Origin: Pisolithus tinctorius
Lineage: Eukaryota; Basidiomycota; Agaricomycetes; Boletales; Pisolithaceae
Length of the DNA: 64,000 nucleotides
Assembly: GCA_024663395.1 (NCBI GenBank)
Contig: JANFAH010000088.1
Span: 1-64,000 of the forward strand
Direction: 5' to 3'
Below the pieces are notes generated by a model. The model did no database searches. It was not told where the DNA came from and worked only from the letters and a program-made list of their open reading frames with translations. Shown in pieces: positions 10,005-20,488 of this stretch (position 1 is its first letter; every line of letters begins with the position of its first letter). The translations under genes and the position numbers were made by a program.

Positions 10005-13000
10005 ATGTCCGACAAAGAGAGAAAGGAGATCGAAGCCTTCTTCGCTTTCTTTGCAACGTTCGACCTCGGCCGTCAAGTCTCCACGGCCACCGACCTCGGC
10101 GATGGTGCGGTATTGTTCGAAGTCCTCGCCCTCGTGTACGTCGGCCCGCACGACTAGAATCATGTCTTAGGATTCGCTTACCTAGTCTCACAGCGACGCT
10201 AACTACTTCTGCCAACCTACACGGGCCTCCCCTCAGCCCCCAGAAAATTGGGTCCTCCGCTTCAGTGCACTGAAACGGCTCTACCGTCTCCTGACCCAGT
10301 ACTTTGAAGACGTGTTACAGAAGCCGACTTGTTCACTTGATGTGCCGAACCTTCAGGCTGCTGCAAAAGACTCCGATGTCAGTGCGCTCCTCATCATGTG
10401 CCGTATGACCCTTGCCGTGGCCGTCCAGTGCGAGAAAAACCGAGAGATCATCGAGCACATACAACGTCTTGATGAGGATGCGCAACATCACCTGATGAAA
10501 GCTATTGAGCAGGTCAGATTCTCCGTACTGGAAAACTATGGTAAAGTAATAAATGGGTTAGGTTATGGTGAAAATTAGCACATCTCCTGATGACAGCAGC
10601 AGCGGTGCAGCCAGCATGACCGAGTCAGTACCCGTCTCTTTACGAATGCCGTCTGCTTATTTTGTGCCAGAGATGACCACTATTATCGCATTCAATCCGA
10701 GCGTAGCCAGATCCTTGCAGAGAAGGAAAATATCGAGAAGGTCTATGCAACCCTTCTCGAAGAACACCGCACCTTACAAACGAATTTCGACGATGTCGTC
10801 TCAGAGAAAGAAGATGCACTTTCCCGGCTCCGCGAATCTCAGCACGATGTCGAAAATAAACACAATGATAAAGCAGATGCTTACATGCGTGCCGAGATCG
10901 ACAGACTAAGGGCAGAATTGTAAGACTTGTTCTGATCCATCGTAGAGCCTGCAAGTATCTAATGTCTGCGGAGATGCCAGGCAAAAGAGCGAAGATAACC
11001 TTGCCATGGCAGAGACCGAAGTGGACAAGCAAACTTCGTTGGTTACAGAACTTACACGGAAGGTCAGCGAGCTTCAGCTCCAAGCTGATCAGGCAGCGCG
11101 TCTCAAAGACCAGTTGGACGAGTGCGCTCATTACTTCATCCTCGAACGGGATGCTCACCCACAGTCTATCAGATACCGACATGCCGCTGACAGGCTCCAG
11201 AAGACCGAAAATGTCATGGAGAAATATAAGAAAAAACTCCAAGAAAGTGCAGACCTCCGCACGCACGTCAAGGTCCACCTGATTTTGTTTGATCCACCTT
11301 TCGCCGAGCCTGACAATAAATAAAGTCCCTAGAACGACAGAATGCCGACCTGGTCGACAAGAACGCTTCCCTTGAAGAAGAATACCGCAAGGTTGCCGCT
11401 TTCAAACCACTGATGGAGTCCTATAAGAACCAGATTTCCGAGCTTGAGGCTAAAGTCGCTGGACGCACTCAGGAAGTGGAGACAATTAAATTCGAGTTGG
11501 AACAAACGCGGACCAAGTTAAAGATTACTTCCGAAGAGCGTGCGAAGGACTCGGAGATGCTAGAGCTGTACCAAGAGCGTTTGCGGGAGTTAGAGCTTCT
11601 CTCACACCGCACACCCACAGTAGCGAAAGGTGGTGATCATGAAGAAGAGCCCAGCCGAAGTACAGACGTCCTCACAGAGGACGAACTGTTCATCAACGAG
11701 AAGTCCCTCGCGTTAGATGAAGAACTCGGCGATGCCATTGCTGGAACCACGATGACGGATCTCAAACTTCAGGTTAGGAAACTCCAACGGGAGCTTCAAG
11801 GAGTTAAGAGGAATGAGGCCGATGCAAGCCGGATTTTGGTTTTAGAAAACCTGCTGGATGACTCTAACCGCATGAAATCTCGCTACGAAGCTGACTATCT
11901 TGCTGCTCATAGAGAGAAGCTTATCTTGCAGCGCGACCTCGAAGAGATCCGCAGTGGGAAGGCTTTGGGCGATGGGTGCGTATATGTACATTATCATGAA
12001 GGCGTGGTAAGAAAATCGATGGGATTTTACAGTGCGGAAGCAGCTATAGCGCTTCGGCAACGTTTGAATGAGTTGGTAGACCAGTTGGATGTGTTACAGA
12101 AGGACCATGAAGAGTTGAAAGTTTCGTTCGAAACGCAGCAACGAGAACTGACCATTGCAAAGTCGGACCGTGTGTATGCCAAAATCTACCTTGGCTGTTT
12201 ACTGATACTCCTCTTCTTCCCAGTTAATCTCGTCAACAAAGACCAAGTTGACATTCTGGCTTCGTTAAGGGAGTCTGTAAACGAAGACAAGGCAGCACTT
12301 GAGGCAGAGGCAGAACGTTTGAGGAAGCAAATCAAAGAACTCGGCGAGAAGAACCGTCTGCAACTAGAGCAAGTTAACACCCTACTGCTGGAGAAGGTAA
12401 ACCTTCAGAGCGAAGGTATCGGACAGCGAGAAAAAATGCTCCAACGTGAACGGGCTTTCATGTACGTGCGGGCTGAGCATATTCTTCTGAATGCAGTCCC
12501 CATTGTCATTACTTTGATTAGGGATTTACGTGCTTCAATTTCTGGGAGGGATGTTCCTGAGGACGTTAAGGCTCGATTACTCGCACTACACGAAGACAAT
12601 CAGAATGTCAAGGAACAGTTGAAGACCACTCAAGAGAAGCTCGCAAAAGCTAAACAGGTTTGGTGGTCATATTATCGGTTGTTTGCTTAGTCTAATGGTT
12701 TGGGCAGTTCATCAAATCTCAGGATAAACTATTTAAAGAGGAGCAAGCAAAACTTGCATCATTTTCTTCGGTAAGCTCAACTATCATGGAATCAAACATG
12801 AAAGTAAATCTCTGTACAGAACTATTCGGAAGATGGAGAAGGAAGCTTGCAAGCACAGGTGAAGAACCTCAAAGAGGAGCTCACTCGTCTCAGGGTACGG
12901 ATATGCAATAGAATTCCTTATCGATGGAGTTCATTTATCAATCTACAATCTACAGTCCCAGTGTATCGAACAAGAGAAACAATATATGTTCGAATTCTCG

Positions 13001-13221
13001 CAAATGTCGGCAGTTGTCATCAACAGCGGGATGTTCCGATTTCGGAGCACACCTACTCAAGGTCGTCCGGCGCCAACTGCCTGGTTGGGTCAACAGCGGA
13101 AAAACGTGAGTACCGAATCTTCACCAATCATTTACTCACGCAGCCAACTCGCGCAATGGACAGCTTGGTCGCGCCCTCCAACGTTAGCGGATCGAAGACA
13201 GTGTATGTGGAACGCTTTTGA
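10005..13221 (+). CDS. Hook-family microtubule/dynein adaptor protein
   Basis: Hook proteins link endosomes to dynein. The start MSDKERKEIEAFFAFF leads into the N-terminal Hook (calponin-like) domain, with PENWVLRFSALKRLYRLLT and LLIMCRMTLAVAVQCEKNRE between about 10250 and 10540. Most of the rest, 10640-12900, is heptad-rich coiled coil full of Glu, Lys, Leu and Gln, including one uninterrupted 425-codon exon region at 11413-12690. The last exons read PTAWLGQQRK and end at 13221. This domain order (N-terminal globular domain, long coiled coil, short tail) matches Hook proteins, including HookA of Aspergillus, which tethers early endosomes to dynein. Intron boundaries in the last 500 bases are uncertain. 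Confidence 0.85.
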
Positions 13222-14016
13222 GTGGGATGGATACCCAAGACTCGCTTCACTTAATTTGCATCTAGCGTATTCGTACTTGCGTCAATATAATTTGATACCA
13301 GGTTTTCATGGATCCGAACCATCTGTATCATGGCCTCTGCTACAGACTGTAGATGGCAGTCACTATGAATGCAACCGAGTCTATTGTATCCACAAGTTAA
13401 ATCGCATGGTAGCGGTAGTACTAAAACTAGCAGGCACATCACAAAATTCGAATGTTCGTCCTGACCGAGTTTGAATTCTAATGTTGTCACAAGGTTCTGA
13501 CATCGTGCGCCCTTCTTCAATGGGTTCCACCCCCTTGTTTTGTCTGGTGAACCGGACCATGAAAAGTTGCTCGCGAAAGTCTGCTAGCTAATGGTTCCCC
13601 GCGGGAACAAACAAATAGTCGGGAGGCAAAGGACCGACCAAACGCATTGACAGGGAGCCGTATGTGTGGCCTTGCACCACGGGACCTAGTTAAATAACTA
13701 GCTGGCGCGTGATCAGTGAGAAGGGCAGGATGCGAAAGCAGGTTGGAAACCAGACGGCAAGGAATTATGTATCCACTATAGAATATGGTACCGTGGGTGC
13801 GTCGATGAATATCTGCATGGTTGCGAGTCAATCATCAGCGGGCTCAACGTACAGAGCGCTAGGACCGGATCATTCAAATATCCTCTCCCTTATCAAAAGC
13901 CATCAGAGGTAAGTTCCGAAAGACCATTCACGCCGTAGCTTGTGAATGCTATTACACAAATATAATCGGTAGGTCAGATGCATAATACACGCGTAAGTAC
14001 AGCATGACGTGACTCT
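13222..14016. other. Convergent intergenic region, no gene recognised
   Basis: About 800 bases between the 3' ends of the Hook and CDC50 genes. Short open frames exist on both strands, but none shows family motifs or a plausible exon chain. Confidence 0.45.
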
Positions 14017-15492
14017 CTATCTGTTCCACGAAAGAAGTGTCATGTCTCCTAGTCGTCTGTTTCAATATATATGTCAGATTTTATAGTATGTCTCAGAGGA
14101 AGAAAACCAACCTAGGCTTGACGAGATGGCGAATGGTACCTGCAATAGCCAGTAATACGAAGACTGCAGCTGCCGCCACATATGCCCATCCAAGGAAAGG
14201 GTTTTTACCGCCTATCCAAGAAACTGTTGATATAACAAGCGACTTGGTTCCCTTATAACCTTGCACTGGGAAATCTACAAAAATCGTTGCCCCCAGCTGT
14301 CATAGGCGAGTCATTTCGGGAAGAACTTACTGTAATATATCTGTACTTGGTATTCGCCAGCAGGTAAGGTGGTTGTATCATTCCGCCCGTAAAGTTTAGA
14401 GAAGGTAGGTAGTCCTGCCGTACGCATCCAGTTCTGAAAGAGTTCGTCTGCCTGGAGGTTGGGAGGTGGGTTGTCTTCAGTGTAGTTGTTGGGGTACATC
14501 AGTGCCCAATTTGGAGGGGGTACGATTTCGTCAAACTTTCCGACGTAGCCTGACGTAGCGCTGTACTTCTTAGCTTCCCCAGGCCAAGCTATGCCTGACT
14601 GAGTGAAGTTGTAGTCCGACGCTCCAGAAGGGTCAGATGTCGGGCGGAGTGGGAGTATCGTGTCTGTAAATAGGGGTCTACACTTTCGGCATAACCATCA
14701 CATGCATTAGCTCACCATTGAACATGGAGTTTGCGATTAAGCCACAGGGGTAGATCACCTTCCCGTCGCTAGTAACGGCGAGAGGTTTGCAGTTACCGCC
14801 ACTGAGTGAACTATTATCACGATATTGGCCCTGCAACTGCGCAGTATCCAGACTCTGGACATATCGACGATTGTTCTGATAGAAATTAGTTAATTTGTAG
14901 TACTGGAAGACTGGGGCATCGAGGTCCGAAACGACATTAAACTTGATAAAGCAGGAGTGCTTTTGGTCTTGTGACGCAGAATCGTTGAAGAAGTATGCAT
15001 ACTGCGGAACAGGGATAGTTGCACCACTGTCGGCAGAACGAAGGTTGTATGAATAGGACGACATGTTTTGCCACTGCAAGTCGTCCGTTGACGAAGAATT
15101 TGCGAGGTTCCAACAGTCAGTGTAATCAAAGGTCATTTCTGACACCTGTTAGGCGGTTAACTTCATAAGCCTGACACGCTGTAGCGGGAATGAAAGCAGG
15201 CCCCATACCAAGCTGCTTCCCCACACTAGCAGACCGCCAATTGGGGCGAAGATGATGCCGATTATGAAGAGTGTCGGTAGAACAGTTTTGGGGGTAAGAA
15301 TGGGCTGCCACGCTTTGAGACGCTGCTGCTTGAAAGCGGTATCTGACGCAAAGCTGCGTCAGAAGTGTGAATAACAGGAAGAAATTGGCACCGACTTGCA
15401 GGACGTCGCCAGCTACCCTTCTCCTTCTTTCTCTCATTTCCCTGGCCTTCAGAGCCACTTTCTTGCTTCTTCTTGCGGTTAAATATGGCCAT
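14017..15492 (-). CDS. CDC50: CDC50/LEM3-family P4-ATPase (lipid flippase) subunit
   Basis: The beta subunit needed for folding and ER exit of P4-ATPase lipid flippases. The start at 15492 ([10 protein letters not shown]) is a short basic cytoplasmic tail. WRRPA and, after an intron, [20 protein letters not shown] precede the first membrane helix ([20 protein letters not shown]). The large ectodomain has the expected cysteines, N-glycosylation sites and family blocks: [36 protein letters not shown], and [16 protein letters not shown]. The second helix lies in [17 protein letters not shown], and the tail ends [15 protein letters not shown]. The last exon joins through a phase-2 intron ending in a CAG acceptor; other acceptors break the frame. 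The gene is divergent from MCMBP with a 152 bp spacer. Confidence 0.93.
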
Positions 15493-15644
15493 CGTCTCTG
15501 CGTAAGTCGTTGGGAGCCAACTGGCGGTTATTGCAGTCTCATAGCTGTGCGCAAACTCAGCCACTGATTCAAGAGACGTGCTTACGTCAGCTGGCATCAA
15601 GGAGGTTGGCGACTGGCGCGGGGAGTGTAGAGCCACTAGCAAAG
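15493..15644. promoter_or_regulatory. Divergent promoter of CDC50 and MCMBP
   Basis: A 152 bp spacer between two start codons on opposite strands, so both promoters must lie here. I see no TATA box or clear palindrome. Confidence 0.4.
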
Positions 15645-17677
15645 ATGGTTTCCACCCCAGCCATCGAGGAGATATACAACCCGTCTGGAGTAATACAACA
15701 TCTATTCGATCGTTATGAAGGAAGTGATAACGAATTTGCTTCGGTGGTTGCCAACCATTTCTCAACTATATTATTCAACACCGACGAGCGTTTCAAGCAG
15801 GTTAGCAGTCGCAAGTTTGCAGTGCAGACGAGCTAACCTGCGTCTTAAAGCTACCGTCTCTCGATATACATCATCCCCCTGAGGCATACACAAATGGATC
15901 ACTTGTTCGATTCCGTGCGATGATCCAGGACACGTCATCGTCCCCCGAGCTGTACGTGGCAAAGTTAAGCAATCACCGATGTGAAGGATGGGGATTATCC
16001 ACTTCGGATTCAAACGAGACGTCTGACAGCGTTGGATACCAAGACCTGCAGGAATTGGCTACAATGTGGGCTGTCTCGGTTCCTGCAGAATCGTCATGGC
16101 ATGCCGAAGACATATTGCTACTTGCCTCTAGTACGCATCTCTAATCTTCATTTTGACCTCGATTGATGTTTACCTCCAGGCTTCCCTGCACACGTGCCTC
16201 CTCGACCACACAAGTTTCCCTTACCAGACGTGTCCCACATTGGCGTGCAGATCAAGGTGACATTCTCCTCAGTTCTCCAAAGTTTCGAGAGCTAAGGATT
16301 ATAAGATGTATGATAATGCAAGTGCACAATGTCTGAGGACAACTGATATAGTGACTTTTGTTGGAATACTCTCATCAGAACCGTAAGTTACTCACTCTAA
16401 GCGGTTTGTATTGACCTCATTTGTCACAAGTGTAGATGCAGAGCTCAGTTCCTCAATGGAGGTCCCAGTCCTGCACGTTATCTGCTATCAATCTATCCCA
16501 GACCCAATCCCAGACATAAAGGAACCATGCAGCGTTCGCCGAGAACTGATCCGCTGGATATCTGAACATGTTCTCGGAGGCGATGATCTAGCAGTGGAGT
16601 GGCTCTTGCTCCAGCTCTCGTCAAAAGTGTCCGTGTTTAATACGTATTCCAATGTCTGTGTTAATCATTAGCCTGTTCCACAGTCACATCCGTGCTACGC
16701 CATTTCTCCCTCCATCCTTAACCATTTCACACTTTCCTCCTCCTCCCCAGCCAAATATGCTCCCTACCCTCTCACATGCCCTTTCAGAACTGCTCCAGAA
16801 GTATACGCCTATTCCTTTGTCATTGGAGTTACTAAACACAAGGAGTTTCACACCCGAGAGCCGAGAGGAGGATCTACATTCAGGATATTTGCAATTGCCA
16901 GCAGGAACGACCGTACTACTGACCGAAAGTGCTGTCTTCGAAGGAAAGGTGGCCGAGAAGGGTATCAGAGTTTTACCGGCTGGTTTGCTGTTGAAGACTA
17001 ATGTTTGCGCAGGGCTTATGAACATCCGAGCTATACAGGAAATCATGGATTCCCAAACACTCGATTACACTTTTCCCTTTAGCAGATTCACTTTCGAGAC
17101 TGATATCTCAACTGTCGTACTCGCCGAAGGCCGCAAGAGTGCCTTTTTTCAGGAAGGTCGCTCCCACTTCCGCCGCGTACCGTCTCTTACCGAAATACCA
17201 GACTAGCTTGAATATTCCCCTACAAAGTAACTCTGATAGTAACCTCTACCGACCAGGAGAGAAAGTTGCCTGGCCATCGTCTGAAAAGCTCAAGATCTTC
17301 CGATCCTACATAGATGCTTGCAAAGCAGCGTCTGGAAAAGTCAAAGTATCTGAGGCCGTGTCTAAGGTATGCCGATCAAGCACGTCCTGATAGCTCGAAA
17401 TATATTACCGCTACGCAGTACATTCAAGAGAGCTTCGTCCGCCAGCGGCAAGAAGATAAGACGACAACACTTAATGACCTTATGCATCTCATGAAAGCCG
17501 CAAGGTTTTTCTTTCTTTTCTCTTCCGATCGTCCCGAAATGTTGACGGACAAACCGCGGCAGGCTGTTAGCAGCTTCACATCTTCAAGATGAGATGACGA
17601 CTGAAATTTGGGAAAGAATGAAAGAGTTGGAGGCGGCACGAAAAATGCGAATAGCATCATTAACCGTTAGAACATAG
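15645..17677 (+). CDS. MCMBP: Mini-chromosome maintenance complex-binding protein (MCMBP/ETG1)
   Basis: MCMBP binds MCM2-7 subunits and promotes their assembly or unloading; plant ETG1 is needed for sister-chromatid cohesion. The start at 15645 (MVSTPAIEEIYNPSGVIQHLF) fits the family N-terminus, followed by LVRFRAMIQDT, the OB-like segment found in these proteins. Later exons read DIVTFVGILSSEP, VPVLHVICYQSIPD, and ISEHVLGGDDLAVEWLLLQL, which match the conserved core in order. The C-terminal part reads LEYTPF-like blocks and ends with a charged helix, MKELEAARKMRIASLTVRT, at 17677. At least eight short introns are needed. The family assignment rests on remembered consensus blocks; no catalytic residues exist to check. 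Confidence 0.82.
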
Positions 17678-18057
17678 AATGACACGAAGATCTCCCAAGA
17701 GTGTACTTGGATATCATAAAGCTGGTGTGACAACGCGGACGGCAGATTTCTGCTCCCCAAATCCGGTGCCTGTACTTGTCAATAAACAATTTGGTTCATC
17801 CTTCCAAAAGTTAGGTTTGCATAGAAAATGGTATATACTCAAATTGATATCGGAACTCGACTGACGAGATGAAGCACAGAAATACATCGAGCCCATGCAA
17901 AGGGGATATTTGCAGGGGTTTACATAGAAAACAATCATCGAGACCATACCAGGCATCATTGTATGTATATGAATTTTGCTGGTATTAAGTATGAAGTATA
18001 TACGTAGCATCATCGGGTTCGTTACGAAGCAATTGCCATTCAAGACCTGTCCATCGG
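17678..18057. other. Intergenic region downstream of MCMBP
   Basis: About 380 bases rich in A and T with no supported reading frame. It separates MCMBP from the exon-like stretch that begins at 18058. Confidence 0.4.
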
Positions 18058-18600
18058 ATGACCTTGCTCGGTAGGTTGCCTTACAGTACCAATTGTTCCT
18101 CTTTTTCCAGAGTCGGCATGGACAATATTTGATGAACCACATGCGTTACTCACTGCCCTGGGAGTTGTGCATTCTCGGCGATGTCTTCTTGCTTCGTCTG
18201 TTCTAAGGTAGAGACCGAACCGCAAGGGGGAACCTGTTAGTCTCAATGCCAGACGTTTTGGGAAGGTCAATCGAGTGCTTTCCCCAAAACGTCTGGTCGA
18301 GACTAATAGGAACCTGTAAGTATCTCACTAATAAGCCACCTTAGCCATGACATCCCAATATTATTCGTCGCCGGTTTTACTGGTTTCGTGCCTCCCTTTA
18401 TTTCGAGGTCATCGCTTATACTTTCACTGGCACAGGTTCCCCCGAATTTTGTGTCTGAAGACGATGTCCAAAGACTTGGAGAAGCTGATGCCGGCACCTC
18501 CGGGTGCAATCGATGCTTTACGAAGAGTTAGTCGCACAATATGACAATCGACATCCTTCCTTTCTCGTCAGGATAGCTAAGATGTACGCTATGTCTAACT
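18058..18600 (+). other. Exon-like stretch upstream of the Fic gene, possible 5' part
   Basis: An ATG at 18058 followed by two plausible introns gives an open chain reading MTLLESAWTIFDEPHALLTA, then RRCLLASSVL, then a hydrophobic segment IPILFVAGFTGFVPPFISRS. Coding character then continues in other frames (YEELVAQYDNRHPSFLVRIA) before a stop near 18605. I do not recognise a family. It may be the N-terminus of the Fic gene that follows, broken by small indels, or a separate decayed gene. The second predicted intron holds the foldback element at 18238-18308. Confidence 0.35.
18229..18317. mobile_element. 71 bp foldback (MITE-like) element with 9 bp target-site duplication
   Basis: The 9-mer GGAACCTGT occurs at 18229-18237 and again at 18309-18317. 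Between them lie terminal repeats TAGTCTC (18238-18244) and GAGACTA (18299-18305). A perfect 14 bp inner inverted repeat, CCAGACGTTTTGGG at 18249-18262 and its complement at 18283-18296, makes a strong hairpin. A 9 bp duplication is the length typical of Mutator-like transposons. No coding capacity, so any movement would depend on an enzyme encoded elsewhere. Confidence 0.6.
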
Positions 18601-18607
18601 GCCCTTG

Positions 18608-19973
18608 ATGGCGGTGATTATTTATCGAGAGGTAAGCGAAATCCCGGCCGGGACACCAAGCCTTGTATTTGACACCCTCAGGCGCAAAGTAAAATGGGGG
18701 ATATCGTGGGTCCTTTCCTAGAAAGGGTTATTCAGAGTACTTCCCATCTTGCTAATCAGGTGGCCAAGGCCAGTTTGGATCGCGCTTCGGCTTGTGAGTT
18801 TTCGCGGCCTCCCCGTCAATACGAAATGTTCCCTGACACCCTGGTGTGCTAGTGAGTTATTACCAAAAATGGATCCCTTCCAAGAATCATAAATTTCCAT
18901 TGTCGTTGCAGCAAGTTCCACAAGGTCACGAAAAAGTGCGTACGCCGTTGAAAGCGTTGGCCCCGAGGGCCTATGCCTTGTTCTCATTGTATCTCAAGAA
19001 GCTTGCTATTGAGACCAACCAAGTCGAAAGTATCTTTCTTTTAACCCAAGGAGTATGATGTCTGCAGTAAATCTTCGCTCTACCTCATTTACTATCGTAT
19101 TTTGGTCTACTCAAGATCTCGTTCGACGTGGTATCTCCCAGGGTTCTGTCAACCTTCTTCCTGTAGGTGTTTTGCACGACCCGGCACAAATCAAAAGCAT
19201 TCCGAGCGATACTCTAACGGTTTGTGATGCTACCTCGATGCTCCCATTTTTTTCTTACTAGCGGATGTCTCGGCATACGACCTTTTGAAACTTCTGATCT
19301 CAAACCGTGAGTTGTTAAACAGCGCTACAGTTTGTCGCATCCATACACGTCTCATGAAGACCTGTAGACTCAGCGCCGACGGCACCAGTTGCATCGTGAC
19401 CGGTAGCACCCAAAAATTGACACGGAAGACTGTGGTAGTCAGCGGATCCTACGCCATCGGATGTTGTTCGTATTCAGAAGTTGACGAGGAGCTGGACTAC
19501 GCCTGCAGAATGGCCAAAGTAAGATTCGTGCCTGCGGGCTTGTAAGTTCATTCTGAACCGTTATACTCCCATTGCAGCAATGGATCGCAAAGTGGAGAAA
19601 CCCGTTAGCAACTGTGACCTTGTTTTTGTAAGATGTCATCCGTTTGAAGCGAGTACTTTATGATATTTTGTGAGTGGGTGTGCTGTAAGTTGACCGTCGA
19701 TCCATTCAGGACGGAAATGGGCGCTTGGCCCGATTACTAGCCTCTATCCCTCTGATGGAGGATGGGTACTCCCCAATGTTCATTTCGCTAGGTCAGCGTG
19801 CAGCCTACTAAGATGCGATCAACCGGGTATGCTGATGTTGCTTAGTGCTCACCATTTTGTGCGTACTGACCACGAATCGGTAATGACAGGCCTACGAGGG
19901 CGATCATGGGACCATGGTCGACTATATATTGGAAGGCATGCAAGAAACACTCGCGTCGGTGGAGGATCTATAG
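18608..19973 (+). pseudogene. Fic/DOC-domain protein gene, probably disrupted
   Basis: Fic enzymes transfer AMP or other phosphate-containing groups to proteins. An ATG at 18608 opens a consistent exon chain: MAVIIYRE, GDIVGPFLERVIQSTSHLAN, LKKLAIETNQVESIFLL (resembling the Fic inhibitory helix S/TxxxEG/N, here TNQVES), HDPAQIKSI, IHTRLMKTCR and TVVVSGSYAIGCC. The core HPFEDGNGR is complete, but a GC-AG intron (19649-19709) separates HPFE from DGNGR. The following helix reads RLLASIPLMEDGYSPMFISL, and the gene stops at 19971-19973. Between KWRNPLAT and RCHPFE the frame changes within about 20 bases, with a stop at 19629-19631; no intron fits there. I therefore call it broken, or hit by an assembly error. 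The Fic identity is secure; the disruption is an inference. Confidence 0.62.
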
Positions 19974-20488
19974 TGGGCCAGTCACACTCAACTGACGTAG
20001 GGATCTGGAATTTGTACTGTTGCTATTTGTATATTGTAGCTTTGAACGTTGCACTCGGAATTTGGCAAACGAAGCAACGAAATTCAAGAAACCCAAATGG
20101 ATTCAACCAAACCTGCCCTATGTAAAAGCGGTCGCTTTATCAACTGCCTTGATGGGCCTATACCCATTCCACACGTTGTTGATTATGCCTCTGGCACGCA
20201 TAACAGCGGTGAATTGAAGACAAATATATCTTGAGATTAAAACGCCGGTACGGGGTCCACAGGAGAACCTAGAACCACAGTTTTTATACATACTAAACTT
20301 AGAAGAAAATAGCGACTGGTCAGACAATGCGTGGGCATCCTCCTCTGAGTGTTAGATAGGCAAGTAGTGGACTGCACTATCTGGGTGTAATATGGAGAAT
20401 ACCTCGAGCCCAGAATAACACTCAACAACCACTTCAATTGGCACGTGGTAGAAAGCTATGTGTGACAGAGGATGAATTGTACAAGTTC
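19974..20488. other. Convergent intergenic region, Fic to phosphoglucomutase
   Basis: About 500 bases between the 3' ends of two convergent genes. No reading frame or repeat here is supported. Confidence 0.4.

Noticed and set aside
11842..12599. Several minus-strand open frames inside the Hook gene
   Set aside because: They mirror the long coiled-coil exon and have no start context or family motif.
14017..14130. Apparent frame shift at the C-terminus of CDC50 before LGDM
   Set aside because: Using the donor after KP-AG and the CAG acceptor gives [15 protein letters not shown] in frame, so the gene is intact.
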